Shown here: piece after piece, positions 31,674 through 43,563 of the stretch | Layout of the letters: the number at the start of each line of letters is the position of its first letter | Position numbering within the stretch: position 1 is the stretch's first letter | Source of the DNA: Knoxdaviesia capensis | Taxonomy: Eukaryota > Ascomycota > Sordariomycetes > Microascales > Gondwanamycetaceae | Length of the DNA stretch: 64,000 nt | NCBI GenBank assembly: GCA_001510575.1 | Contig: LNGK01000004.1 | Span: forward strand, 1,277,339 to 1,341,338 | Direction of reading: 5' to 3' | Notes under the pieces: generated by a model | The model's database searches: none | Told to the model about the DNA's origin: nothing | Seen by the model: only the letters and a program-made list of their open reading frames with translations | Translations under genes and position numbers: made by a program

Positions 31674-32700
31674 GCATCAGGGCTTTGTGTGTGTGCTCGC
31701 TGCTTTTGAGTCGTTTGGTATTTGTTTTTTCTCTTCTTGGTTGTATTGTCTCTTGTCTTGTCTGCTTCTTAAAAAATCCCCTTTTACCGGTCTTCGTGTG
31801 TTGTTCTCGGCAGCTTTTTTTCTGCTGTTCTCACGATATTTCAACCCTCAAACCAACCCCCTTCCCCTCTTCGTCGATGACTCCCTGAAAGCGTGTTTCT
31901 CCTGTATTTTCCTCGTTCCTCTTTTTCTTTTTGTCGGTGGTTCGGATTTTATGTGTACGGTTTTTTTTCTTCTTTCGTGTGTCTTTATTGGTTTCGTTCT
32001 ACCTTTTTTATAGTCATCTACAGTTGTTCTTTTTTTTTCTCTCTCATCATGATGTCTTCTGCGGTGTGGCTATGTATGTGTCGGGTTGAAGAGGTCGTGA
32101 TGATTCACGGCGTCTCTCGTAATCAAACCCTAGATTGTGCACGTGAAATTGAGTGTGTGCGAGGGTTCAAAGCCCTCTTTGAAGAACGGGAAGGAGTGGT
32201 CCCGGCACCAACATGTCACAAGGAAGGTGCATCTGGGAGACGGCGGCAGGGCAAGTGTGGATCGAGCGGTTGAGGTCATCATATCCGGGAGAAGGATCCC
32301 GGTGTCGGGTTTGATCTCCAACGTACTCCGTAATCGTTCCTCTGCAGCCACTCAACGCTTGTACGGCAGACGAAGACCAAGAAAACGTCAAGCACGCCTC
32401 CCGGCCGCCGAGTCACATCGACCGGGGGGGCGAGCAGAGCCAGCACCGACGGCGGCCCAACAACGCACTGTTGCACAGCAGATCCGGGCTACGCACTTAG
32501 GGGCGCTTGAACCACCGGCCAACGCTGGCGATATCGCCAGTGGTACAAGCGCTGCGTCTCTTCCCCCGGGTGCAGACGGGGAGGAAAGGGGGGGGAGGGG
32601 AGTGCGGTATGTGGTCTACGGCGGGCCAGCGCGAGATCTGGTCACGGCGGCGGGTGGGCTCGAATCGACGGGCGCTTTACATGGCCTTGGGATGGGGGGG

Positions 32701-32739
32701 NNNNNNNNNNNNNNNNNNNNNNNNNNNNNNNNNNNNNNN
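32701..32739. other. Assembly gap (39 N) inside a G homopolymer
   Basis: Flanked by GGGGGG on the left and GGGGGG on the right, like the gap at 6063-6134. Confidence 0.98.
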
Positions 32740-33321
32740 GGGGGTAACACAGGCGTCTGGGGGGGACCTTTCTCTAATCCGTTGATCGTGTCTCTTCGCC
32801 CTCTGGCAGGCTCTGGGAATCTGGGGAAGCGCGGCCGGGGGGGAGGAGGGGGGAACACGGCGTTGTGTCCTCGTGGAACGCTGGAAAGGGGGGGCCTCAA
32901 AATCGGCCTCACCCGGGGTCTCCAGTGTCCAGCAAGTTTCGGGGGGAACGAGACGGCGGGGAGGGGTTCTGCGTGACGTCTGTGGCCCCGTGAACAGCAG
33001 CAGCAGCAGCAGCAGCGGTGCACAGGGGGGAGGAGAAAGAGCACGATCTCCAACAATGGAGTCATCTTCAGCGTCTTTTACTCTCCTTTTCCTTTTTCTT
33101 TTTCTTCCACGGCGGTTAGACGGTTAGATGGGCGATTGAATGCTCCACTCACGGCCGGAGGATGGGCGCTCTCCTCTCCAGGGGGGGCAAATAACAAACC
33201 CCCCTCAACTCGGCGGGGTGGTTGTTTGGAGGATCCACGGCCGGCGTCGAGCTGGTCAGAGCGAATCTGGGGAAGCCAAGGTCTGGGGGAGGCAATGCAC
33301 GAGGCTCAACTGAGAGATCAT

Positions 33322-33371
33322 GGAGAAAAAAAAAAAGAAAAAAAAAGAAAAGAAAAGAAAAGAAAAGAAAA
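33322..33371. repeat. (AAAAG)n purine tract
   Basis: Runs of A interrupted by single G, becoming regular AAAAG units at the right end. Confidence 0.85.
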
Positions 33372-33921
33372 GTTCTCACCGTGTGCCCCCCAGAGTCTGC
33401 CCCAGCTCTCGCCACGAGTACGCACACTAACACGAAACCCTCTTCGCTTGGGTCAGGGGAGGGAGGGATCTTTTGTCCAGGTGTCCGAAATCTCCGCAGA
33501 GGAGTCTGTCCTGCCACCTTGCTGGTATTTGACAGGGCCTTTTTCATTCCGTTACGTACGACATTTGTTTCTGTTATATTCATTCGACTTTCCCCTCCAC
33601 CCCCTCCCCCCCCCATATATCCATTCCCCTGAGGAGATTTCCTCCCGTTCCAACGCAGCCAGGCTTGGACTCTCCAGAACGATGCGCGGGTGCGTGTGCA
33701 ACGGCCAACGGCCGACGACCGAAACAATGCTGGTCTTGGGGGTTGTTTCGCCCGTCGTCTCTCGAGCAGGCTTCCCCGGATTTCGCAAGAATGCGGGGGA
33801 GACGGGGCGGCCAGCAAAGAAATGGTGGGGAGGCCACAAACTAGAAGCTGGAAGCCCCTTTGGATGGACGGCCTGGGGGGGCCATTTCTTCGATGGTTGA
33901 TCCCTGTGGCGGGCGGAAAAG

Positions 33922-33944
33922 TTTTTTTTTTTTTTTTTTTTTTT
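33922..33944. repeat. T23 homopolymer
   Basis: Uninterrupted run of 23 T in intergenic DNA. Confidence 0.9.
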
Positions 33945-36575
33945 GGCTCACGACTATGAGTATCGGCTGTCCCGCACTATGTACGCGAGAAACGCCACAG
34001 TGCAGAATTTCTCCTCAGGAACGGGGAGAGACGAAAGTTTCGGGTCGTATAGTCCGTTGGGAACGTCCGGCAGCGATCGCCACTGTTCGGAGTCCGACGT
34101 GCATGGGGCGTTTTTTTTTGTTTTTTTTTTCCTCGTTTGAGAACACAACCGACCTGGGCCAGGCCCCCCTATGGACGAGCAGGAAAGAGTTTTCCTGGCG
34201 GAGTATTACACTGTCTGGACTTCGTTGGTCCCCCTGGTACGCCGTGAGACGCAAACGCGGTCACCCAAGATTGCATTCTCGTCTCCCTCCTTATTCCCAC
34301 ACCCCCCGGAGATATTTCATCCCCCTCCTCGTTTCTTTTTCCTTTCCCCACATCCGGAGGAGAGAAAAGAAAGAAAAAACAAAAAGAAATCTCATCACAT
34401 GGACGGCCCTTCTCAATCTGGGCTCTGGGCTTGGAGTCGCCGGGGGGGCGTGAGGGTGTGCATGGACGACACACATCAGAAAAAAAAAGAAGAATCGGGT
34501 GATGGGGAGGGAGGAGATGAAAGGTAATAAATACCGGGTGTCGGTGGCTGGGTGCTCTTTGGGTGCCCTCGCGTGCGATCTGTACGAGGCTTCTTTGGGG
34601 AACAAATGGGCAGAATGCGGAGAATGCCAATTGCAGGCTGACGGACTGGATGTCTTCGCGTTTGTTTCTTTTTTGTTTGTGTTTTCTTTTTTGGTTTTTC
34701 TTCTTCTCGGGAGGGTTAGAGAGTCCACTATCCTGAGGTCCTCCCGTGCCGGATGTGTGCCCGGAGGAGGAGTGGAACGTCCGCAGGCCTTCCTTCTTCT
34801 GTGGTTCTTCTTCTTCTTCTGCGGTTCTTCGTCTTCCTCTGTGCGGATCCTCCGGGGACACGCTGCAGAAAGCCACCGGGAATAGACCACCGGGGTGAGA
34901 CAGCCCCCCCTTCCCGAGGCCACCTCTCAAACAGCCCAATCCGTCCTCTCCGTGTGCTCCCCGTATCTGGGCTGCTGCTGCATGCCGACCAGCTGCACAG
35001 GGCGACCCCACCTCACCTGATGATCTGGGGCATTCTGTCTCCCAGGCTGGGTCGCAGCCCCGAGTCCACCCCTTCCCGCCGCACGCCGCACGCAAAGCCT
35101 GGGCCTGCGGGCTTTTTCCCCAGGCTTGTGTCAATGGAAGCCTTCCGCTTTCTCTCTCGTGCAGACTGTCTGTGCCGGACAGGCTTTTTTGTACTCTTCG
35201 TCTCTCGCGCTCTCAGCTAATTTGATGTGTCGGGTCTCCAGTGGGGGATCCACCGCCCCCCTCATGTAGCTCTCGTTATTACCACTATATCCTGCAGTTA
35301 TCTCAGACACTCCCCGCGGGGAGGGGGGGAGAGGAAGTCATGCACTTGTGCGGTCACAGTTACTCGTTTTCGCTGAGAATACATGGGGGAGAGGAATGCG
35401 ACGAGCAAGATGTAGTACTGCGGTTGGAGGGTTACATCTGGGCGTTCCCGCTGGGCTCAGCTCGACGGATAACGGATAACACATGCAACACAACCCTAAC
35501 CCTTATTCTTTTATGGTATCACGAACATGCAAACTGTTAGCTGTCCATCCTCTCGAGTGAGGGGATCATCTGGTCTGTCACACAAGAAGGAGAACTTCTG
35601 ACCCGGGGGCACAGCGGCAGTTCTCCCGGCCCAAGACGCCTCCACACGGCGTCCGTCGTAGAGGACTTCAACATGACCCGTGCTGGAAGACGCGAACGGG
35701 CAGCGACGAGATTTCCCCCTCTTGCCGTGTCAAACCAATACGAGAAAGAGGGATCTAAAAGACACTTGATTTCTGTTGGAGTCGATGAACTGAGACACGG
35801 GCGGCTGCTCCAACCGCGAAGCCTCTTCTCCCTCCTCCGCACCGCACCGGGAATCAAAAGTCTGCCCACAGACCCCCAGTTCCCTCACGCAGTCTTCACG
35901 ATGACGGGTGAACTGCCCACCACCACGCCCTCCCAGACGGGGGCGCAACCGTGACTGTGTTCGTGTGCAAGCCCGACGCGGCGTCCCCGCAGACGCCGGT
36001 CCTGCCGAATATGCGGTCCGGCGTCGGCGACCGTCGGCCCCGTGCACCCGCCGATGGTGCTGCCGCGAGACCCAGCGGCGCGCGAGACGGTGTGTGGAGA
36101 CCGCCAGGCACCGGGTAAGCTGTGTGCCGACCCTGGGTCCGCATCGCCGGCTAACCCCTCTCCAGCCCGGGCCCTACCCCCGGGGGCATATTGCAGCTAT
36201 TTGTCCGGCGTTGAAACGTGCCAGTGAGGATGTGATGAGCGCACGGGGGATGCAAGAATGAACATGATGTCAGGCGTGATAGCCACACTTCCAAGAGTAG
36301 CAAAATTGTGTAGACAGTCCGATCGCCTAAGCTGGCGGTATGTAATATCTGACTGTAGTGAGGGCAGAACTCCCCAGACACAAGTTAGTTGGTACAAGCG
36401 ATACGAACCTGTGAGTTGCGAGTCAGCTCGGTTTAAGTTCTCTCTGTTTGTTTTCTTCTATCTGTTCTCCCTCGTGTGCTAGGAGGCACGGAATCCTCAT
36501 AACACTGCACAACCCCAATCCGCGACAATCATCTCCTTCCCCATAACCTCCGTTTCAGCCTCACTGAAAAAAAAA

Positions 36576-36984
36576 ATGGCGGCCGAACGCCACAGCAGCG
36601 GAGTCTTCCTGGCGCCGCCCCACCCCGACGCCCCGGCGCCCGGCACCGACACCCAACCCCCGGCAGCCCGGCCGTCCCCCGAAGCCACACCCAGCCGACC
36701 TCGACGACATACCGAGCACGCCACCGCCACCACCACCGCCGCCAGACCGGCCACAGAAGCGCCCCGAGCAGACTCCCACGGCGCGCATCTCCACACCAGC
36801 GATGATGATGGTGATGACGACGGTGGTGGGATCGCCGGCCCCGCAAGCCAGCCGCAGATCTTCGCGGCGGTGAGCGAGCACATGGCGGCCGTGACGCGCG
36901 CGCTCGGCGCTGTCCGGCTCGAGGGGCACAGGCTGGCCGACCTGGCGGCCGGGATCGCGCTGCCGCGGGGCGGGCGGGCCGAGA

Positions 36985-37020
<36 letters not shown>

Positions 37021-37172
37021 AGCAGCAGCAGCAGCAGCAGCAGCTGCGCCGCGAGAAGCTGCCGCACCGCGCGGCCCGCCGGCGGGAGCGCCGCCAGATG
37101 GTCGCGATGCGGCACGTGGCGGAGATGCGCGCGCTGGAGCGGTCGATGCAGCGGCTTCGGCTGGGGGTGTGA
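36576..37172 (+). CDS. Hypothetical protein with polyproline and polyglutamine tracts
   Basis: Single open frame of 198 codons with the strong GC3 bias of the established genes, beginning after an A-rich start context (AAAAAAATGG). No family recognised. The first 85 residues are Pro/Ala/Thr/Arg-rich and disordered, with an acidic DDDGDDDGGG patch. A helical segment follows (PQIFAAVSEHMAAVTRALGAVRLEGHRL cut here as a description of residues about 92-120), then Pro11 and Gln8 from CCG and CAG runs, then a basic amphipathic helix (RAARRRERRQMVAMRHVAEM) to the end. The two helices could form a small coiled-coil or DNA/RNA-contact module; that is inference. The trinucleotide runs likely vary between isolates. 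It could be a species-restricted gene; confidence rests on codon bias only. Confidence 0.5.
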
Positions 37173-38767
37173 GACTGCTTGGGGTGTGTATTGTGCATTG
37201 CGTGTTATGTATTATGTGTGTGTGCGTGTGTGTTGAGGGCCGTTCTAGACAGCCTCTGGCCGCCTTCCTGGACAGCTTCACCGAAACTCCATTTGCAGGG
37301 CTTCCACAGAACAAACCGCTCGCTACTCTACTCCTGGATATCCAAAAAAAACCATGTTTATTTTCCCGCCTACAAAATTACATTTTTGATCTTCACTCTG
37401 TATGCACGCACGTCCCCACTCGACTGAAGGTCCCGCTCGCGGCCAACCATGAGGAGAAAGCCCAGATTGCCATCTCGCAGGAGAACGACGCGAGCATTGA
37501 AAAGCGGGAGAAAAGAGACACAGCACCCGCAAAGCCCTGGATCTTGTCATGAGACAGAAAGTGCGAGATGGCTGGTGGCGAGCCGCAGAAAAGGCCGCCG
37601 ACGGGGCGGGATCGGGGGGGAAGACGCCAGAGCCAAAACAAGTCCCAGACACGGAAGCGAGGAAAGAAAAAGGCGAGAAAGTGAGAAAGGAAAAAAAAAA
37701 AGAATAAAACAAGAAGAGAAAGTGAGAAATATAGAAAAATATAAAAAAAAAAGGAAGTAAGAAACAAATAAAAAAAAGAAGAAGAAGAAGAAAGGCCCCA
37801 CACACCCCGGGCGGACCCCCCGGGACCGGACCGCCCTCGAGGACAAAAAACAACCTCGAGCGTAGGAAGCACCGCCCTACGTTTGCTCCTTCCCAATCGA
37901 CACAACCAGAACCGACCCACACCCAATCCACAGAACACCGAACCGCAGAACCTCGGGGGGAGGGGACAGGCCACGCTTCCGACACCGGCGACCGAGCTGC
38001 AGCCGAGTGAGCCAGGAAACACTCCAGCAAAGCCGGGCTGAAAAGAGAAGAGAGAAAAAAAAAACCCAAAAACGGTGCAGAGGTGCAAAAGGCGGCCTGG
38101 GACGACTTACACGCACACACACGCACGCACCACCCCAATTCCCCCAAAATACACACACACACACGCACGCACGCAAAAACCAGCCCAGCGGCAGGAGGAT
38201 TTTTGAAATTTCAATTCCACTTCCACTTCCAATTCCAATTTTCTTTTTTGGCGCTTTCTTTCTTCGTTCTTTGGGTCCTTTGCGACGCAGTGGCTGTTGT
38301 CCCCCGCTGCAACACCTGATTGGCCCGCCCCAATACCCGCAGCTCACTCCGCCGACCGGAGGCACCAAATACACACAGTCCACCAGCAAAAGAAAGTGGA
38401 AAACATCACAGCCACCCGCACCGCTGAATCGGGGCCTCCTCCTTCTGATCGTCCTTGCTGTGCTCTTCGGAACGCCTCGACTTTGTCGGGGGTTTTTTTT
38501 TTTTTTTACCCCGTGTTCTTCTCACCCGGTCTGGCTCCTCAAAGCGGAATCCCGGCGGGCGAGGCGGTCTGGGCCTGGTATCGCTCGCAGCGGTCCTGCC
38601 GGCCTTCATCCACTCCCCGCTGCCCGGATAGACCAACACCCCCCCCGTGCTCTCCAACCAGAAAGGCCAGCCGTGGACCAGAACACTTGCTTTCCTCCCG
38701 CAACGGCCGGCAAGGCTGTGGGCCCCAACACTGACGGCCACCAGCCAGCCTGGGAACAAGGACACAT

Positions 38768-38799
<32 letters not shown>

Positions 38800-38946
38800 G
38801 TGGATGAGGAAGGACGTCCGACCACTGGCCGCAGACGCTGGAACCGCCCTTCCTCGCATTCCTCTTCCGTCGTTTTTCGCTGCGCACCACACCAATCCCC
38901 CGGGGCGGTGAGACAACCTCCCCCGAATATTGCACCTTGTACCACC

Positions 38947-39000
<54 letters not shown>

Positions 39001-39684
39001 CACCCGTAAAGCCCGCATCCGCCAACACATTCCACCTCCCCGGAACTCCCAATTTCACCACACAATTCAACAACATCACAAAACCACACACGAGCCGGAG
39101 AAAAAAGCAGAGGAAAAGAAGGTTTCCAAAAAATGTATTGCTTTGGCTTGAAGCCGAAGGGAGGCAACAGGTTCCAAAAACCCATGTCCATACGGGCGCC
39201 CCAAATTGCCCCCCGAAAACGCCCTTTCCATGCCATGATACTCGAGGTTTATGCCAAACAAAAAATAAACAAAAAGACAAGAGATCCGCCAGCCAACAGT
39301 AGATAAGAAAACAAAATTCCCGGTAAAATGTATATGTGAAAAGATTTTCAATTCCCTCTGGTTTCCCCCATCAAGAGGGAGCCGGAGAGAACAGAGAGAG
39401 AAAAGAGAAAAAAGAAATGGGGGGTTGTACACTAAAATTCCCAAGGTATCCTCGCTAACTTTTTTTTGTTCCATTTTTTTCATATCAGTCGTGTTTACAC
39501 GTTGTAAAGAAAAGAGAGGCCTCCTCAAGTAGGTGGCTCGAAGGTTTGACACATTCAAATGTCTGCTGTCTGGGGCAAGAAATGCTCCAATTCCCCAGAC
39601 TAGTTCACGCAGACATGATTGGCAGGGAGACAAAAACCCACAGGCAGTGTGTCTCAGGCCGTGAGACATCTGGCCCTTTGTTTT
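37173..39684. other. Intergenic region between convergent genes, repeat-rich
   Basis: Contains A/G-rich tracts (37680-37800), T-run at 38490-38507, a (GA)n stretch at 38782-38799, and (AC)23 at 38949-38994. Open frames here are products of the repeats. Confidence 0.5.
38949..38994. repeat. (AC)23 microsatellite
   Basis: 46 bp of uninterrupted AC units. Confidence 0.95.
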
Positions 39685-40627
39685 CTATCTTCCAACCATC
39701 GGCGTCATCAGCTCGATGCTCTTCGGCCGGGAGTGGCTGCCGGGACGGCGGCTGGGCAGTGGCCGGTCGTTGCCCGAGCCCGAGTAGTAGACAGAGTCGT
39801 TGGGCACCACCACGCCATCGTAGGTAGACGGGAAGTAGCCGCGAGAGCTGCTGCCGCCGTTGCGGTTGTACGACGAGCTGGGGCTGGGGCCCGAGCTGCG
39901 CCCAAAGGGCCAGAAGCCGGCGGCAGACGCGGATGCAGCCCCGCCGTGGCCAGGGCTGGGAGGGCTGGGCGGACGGATCGACAGAGACCGAAGCGCCGTC
40001 ACCGCCGAGCTGTAGTCAGAGGCGCCATAGGGAGTCGACGGGGGCGACGAGAGGTGGGTAGAGGTGGGACGAGAAGGCGAGGCGCGGGGGATGATGTCCC
40101 GGGGCTCCGTCGAGGGATACGTCGACGACGAGTACGACGGGTAGTGACGAGAGTACGTCAGGCTGGTGGAAGCACCCGACGACCGAGATGAGCTCTGGTC
40201 ATGCTTGCGGCAGCGGTCGGAGCAGTAGAGGTCACGATCTCCATAGGGCAAGAACTGTTTTTCGCACGACATGCTGTGGTGAGAGAAGAGTGAGTCAGAG
40301 AGTGGCCGATATGACGGGGAGCATAGAAGCAAAAAAGAAAGTTTTTTTGGTTCTGCTTTTTTTTTTACGGAGAAATCAGAACAGTGGTTTCCAAACATAC
40401 CAGTACTGCGGGAAGCTCTCCCGTTCGGTGTCGTCCCAATCCATGGCGGGCTCTCGCTCGCGTTCTCTCGACGTCTTAGACAGACGGTAACCGTTGGAGG
40501 CGGCAATCGACGAAGACGAAGACGACGACGACGGCTTCCGCGAGGAACTCGACGAGGCAACAACGGCTTTCCGCAAGTCGGTCAGGGACGAATTGCCGGA
40601 TCGTTTTCGGGTGTGGTTGTGGTACAT
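39685..40627 (-). CDS. ecl1: Ecl1-family zinc-binding protein (life-span regulatory factor)
   Basis: Exons 40627-40401 and 40273-39685, intron 127 nt (GTATGT...CACAG); 271 residues. The splice joins the zinc motif FPQY-CMSCEKQFLPYG..DLYCSDRCRKHD, giving C76-x2-C79-x13-C93-x3-C97, the Ecl1 signature. In fission yeast, Ecl1-3 extend chronological life span and respond to sulphur, amino-acid and zinc starvation; filamentous-fungal relatives are longer, with Ser/Pro/Tyr-rich disordered regions as seen here (SSSRKPSSSSSSSS, SSPPSTPYG, SPSSSYNRNGG). The start MYHNHTRKRSGN is the first ATG in this strand after about 1.6 kb without any ATG. The C-terminus ends PKSIELMTPMVGR. The long leader hints at translational or condition-dependent control. 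Confidence 0.85.
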
Positions 40628-42237
40628 TGCTAGAGGGCGTCGAACGTGGACGACGGGGTTGGTGCCGTGGCAGGCGAAGAGGCGGAAAGAGACTGAAAGG
40701 ATGGACTGAGAAAGAGGGAGAACCACAGATGGATTTTCCCTTCTAGTTCACCCGCCAGTCAGAACCAGAATGGCGACAGAAGAGGAGAGGCGTCGTTGAG
40801 AAGAGAGAGGATGTTGGTTGAGAGGAAAGGAGCAGAGTCGAGAGGAAGTGGTGAGAAATGGTTTGCAGCACCTTTGATTTTTCTTTCGGCAAAAAAAAAA
40901 AAAAGAAAAAAAAGTGATAGATAACAGTTGGATGGAGGGGAACAGAAGAGTGGATGCACTTATAAAAAAAGTTGTTTAGTGCAGTGGTCAGATTGACGGC
41001 GGGCGGGATTAAGTTGAAGAAGAGTCAGAGGATGAGATAAGACCAGGGTCTGGTGGTGAAAGAAACAACCGAGATCGGGGTGTCGGGGCAAGTTGGACCC
41101 TCTGATAAGAATGCGTGGTGGTACGGGAGGAAGAAAGGTGAGGCAAGGAGGAGAGACGACTGGAGAGAGAAAGAGAAGGGTTTGAGAGTTCAAGGATGTT
41201 CCTGGCAGCCCAAACGTCTAGTGTGCCCTGTGAGAGAAATGTGAAGCAGGCCAGAAAGAACTAGTAGACTTCAACGGGCGGAAAGACGGCAAACAGCGAA
41301 TAGAGGGAAAACGAGACGAGCCGAAGAGATTCGCAATGGGAGAGCTAGGAGGGAGACTAGTATTGGGGCCAGAAAGCAGAGCACGTTTTTGAGCGGCGAG
41401 AAGCAGGGTGGAATGCTGAGCTAAGAATAGTCGACGGCGGAGGGTTTTGATGGCCCAAGACGACTTCGACGCCGAAGTGGGAGAAGCGATCGGAAAGGAC
41501 AGTGGATTGGAGAGAGAGAAGAGAAGAAGAAAAAGAAGAAAAAGAGGTTGGAGATGGAGGAAAAGAAGAAGAGGAGAGGAAGGTCTGGTATGATATAAAG
41601 CTGGGAGGCGATGACTGGATTTGGATGGAGAGTGTAAGTGGCAGGAACGACCAGCTTGTAAGGTGGGTGAGCGGGAAGGAAAGAACGAACGACGGAGGGA
41701 AGCGAGAGCAGATATATAAAAGGAAGGAACTGCACAAAAGAAAATGAATATACTGTATATATATATATATACGGAATATTCTGTCAGGACGGACAGGACC
41801 AGGGAGAAGGAGAAGAAAATGATTTTTAGAGAAAAAAATGAGCAGTATTGGCCTTCCACTGCAGAGGACCAAAAATACAGAGCCACGAGCACGAAAGAGG
41901 ATGAGTAAAAAAGCGAGCAAGATTTCGTATGAGGGAGGGGGGTGTGTGTCTAGCAAGGGGGGGACGAGGGAAAAAAAAAACAGAAAAAGTCAAAAAAAGA
42001 AAAAAATTCAGTAGCGCGGGGTGAAGCAAGGGTAGGCGTGAAAATAGATGGGCAGGAGCACCGCGGGACCCTGGACGGATATTGGGAAGGAGGGTGGAGG
42101 GTGGAGGGTGGTGGCCTAACTTTTAGGAAGGCAGCGCACTGCAGCAAGAAAGAGGTGGAAGGGGGGTGTGTGGTGCTCGTCTCCCCCAATAACGTCGAGA
42201 GATACACCACTGCAAATTACAGTTACAGAGGCAGATG
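40628..42237 (-). promoter_or_regulatory. 1.6-kb ATG-free pyrimidine-rich leader/promoter of ecl1
   Basis: Reading the minus strand upstream of the ecl1 ATG, no ATG occurs until 42240-42238, whereas the opposite strand has about two dozen in the same interval. The coding-sense strand is strongly C/T-rich. This is the expected look of a long mRNA leader cleared of upstream starts. A TATATATA run lies at 41756-41771. Transcript ends and any leader intron are unknown. Confidence 0.5.
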
Positions 42238-43547
42238 CATATGGCTGGTGGGGTTAGTAGTTTTTTCTCTCTTTTTGTTCCGGCCTTTGCTTTGGCATGG
42301 TGTGGTTACGTCGGGGTGCAAGAAGAAAAAAAAAAAACAAGCGGCGGCCAGGGAGCAGCGTGGGGAAGCTGGTCATGTTTCGTTGGCTCGCGCCTGCTTC
42401 CTCAACTGTGAGTGGTGCGGTGCATAAATGTGTGCACATTGGAGCAGGACCAGTGGTACCTTCCTGGCCTGGATTTACGCTTTTTTTTCCTTTTTTTTCC
42501 TGCTTTTTTTTCTTGCAATTTATTTCGTTCCCCCCCGTTCCTTCACTTATTCCACCCACGCACTCTTACTGGAAACGACGCCTCGCATAAAACCGGAGGC
42601 AGCTGCGAGAAGAGGAGAAACGGGATGGGCGTGGTGTGCTGGATTCAAGCTATGGAGCCTTGTCTGGTGACTTTTGGACGCTTGGGGTGGTGAGAGGAGG
42701 AGTGTTTTCCCCCAGTTGACCCGGATAACCGTTTCACACACACTCTCTCTTCTCTCTTGGTCAGCAAGACCGGAAGAGAGCCAACTATCGAAAGAACGCT
42801 GCTTCTGACCAAGACGGGGACATTTCATAAGCAGGTAGAGGGGGGCAAGAGGAGAGACAGTAGCTGGCTTTTAGTAGTTAGTCTCCCCATGGAAAATTCT
42901 GCTCTTGTGTTCTCGGTGATTCTGGGCGAGTTGTGTCATCTCTGCTCTTCACCTCATGCGGCGGCGAAATGTTGTGCTCTTTTTTTTTTCTTCTCTTTTT
43001 TTCTGACGTCCTTGGTCCCGGGCCGGCGTGCGAAGACGTGATTGGCCCTACCACAGCCACCAACCTTTTCGTTTGCGAGGGCTGCCAAAAACCGGCCGGT
43101 GTGCAGACTTTTGGCCCTCCTCTCCGCCTCTCCCCGGTTAGAAAACATGGCCACCAGCAGTGTTTTTATTCCTCTTGCTGTTGGAGGAAGTTGTTCAGGC
43201 GGCCCCAAGGCGCTAAAGCGTTGAAAAAAAAAAAAAAAAAAGCTGGCGTGTTGGTGCGCATACGAGATTGGCTGTTGCCACAAGCACGTTGATTTGTGAT
43301 TTGGGTTGGAGGTTGAATGAAAACTTTTAGAAGGGGGGGAATCGGGATTGGGGAAGATGGATTGGGGAGGGGGGGTGGGCTCGTTCGTTCGCTCGCTCGC
43401 TTTGGGTCCTCGCATGGCCATTGCATGGAAGTTGGAATTAATTAATGAAGAAGGGACATGTTCCGTGGCCGCCTGGAGTCGAATCGCCATTCTGCGCCAT
43501 CTTGCCCGCGAAATGAGGAAGATGGTGAATTGCTGATTGCTCGGGTA

Positions 43548-43563
43548 TGTACAGTACTGTACA
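43548..43563. repeat. Palindrome TGTACAGTACTGTACA
   Basis: Perfect 16-bp inverted repeat; the same 16-mer recurs at 59229-59244. Confidence 0.85.

Larger units (their letters stand above)
31674..36575. other. Gene-poor intergenic region with an assembly gap
   Basis: T-rich 3' flank of DRS2 to about 32050, then mixed DNA with homopolymers: G runs around 32693-32745, an (AAAAG)n purine tract at 33322-33371, and T23 at 33922-33944. Telomere-like ACCCTA motifs occur at 32125-32134 and AACCCTAACCCT at 35492-35503. Frames open for 100-320 codons are low-complexity and disagree with codon bias of real genes; I defend none. Confidence 0.5.

Noticed and set aside
32270..32340. Possible tRNA with GAGCGGTTGAG and GGTTTGATCTCC segments
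   Set aside because: Only a short hairpin (TCCGGGAGAAGGATCCCGG) pairs well; T-arm and acceptor stems fail.
34169..35134. 321-codon open frame on the minus strand
   Set aside because: Lys/Gln/Pro low-complexity from A-rich and C-rich runs, no codon bias, no family match.
41218..41956. Open frames of about 200 codons on the minus strand rich in Phe/Leu/Ser
   Set aside because: They lie in the ATG-free ecl1 leader, so no normal start exists; they result from C/T-rich DNA.
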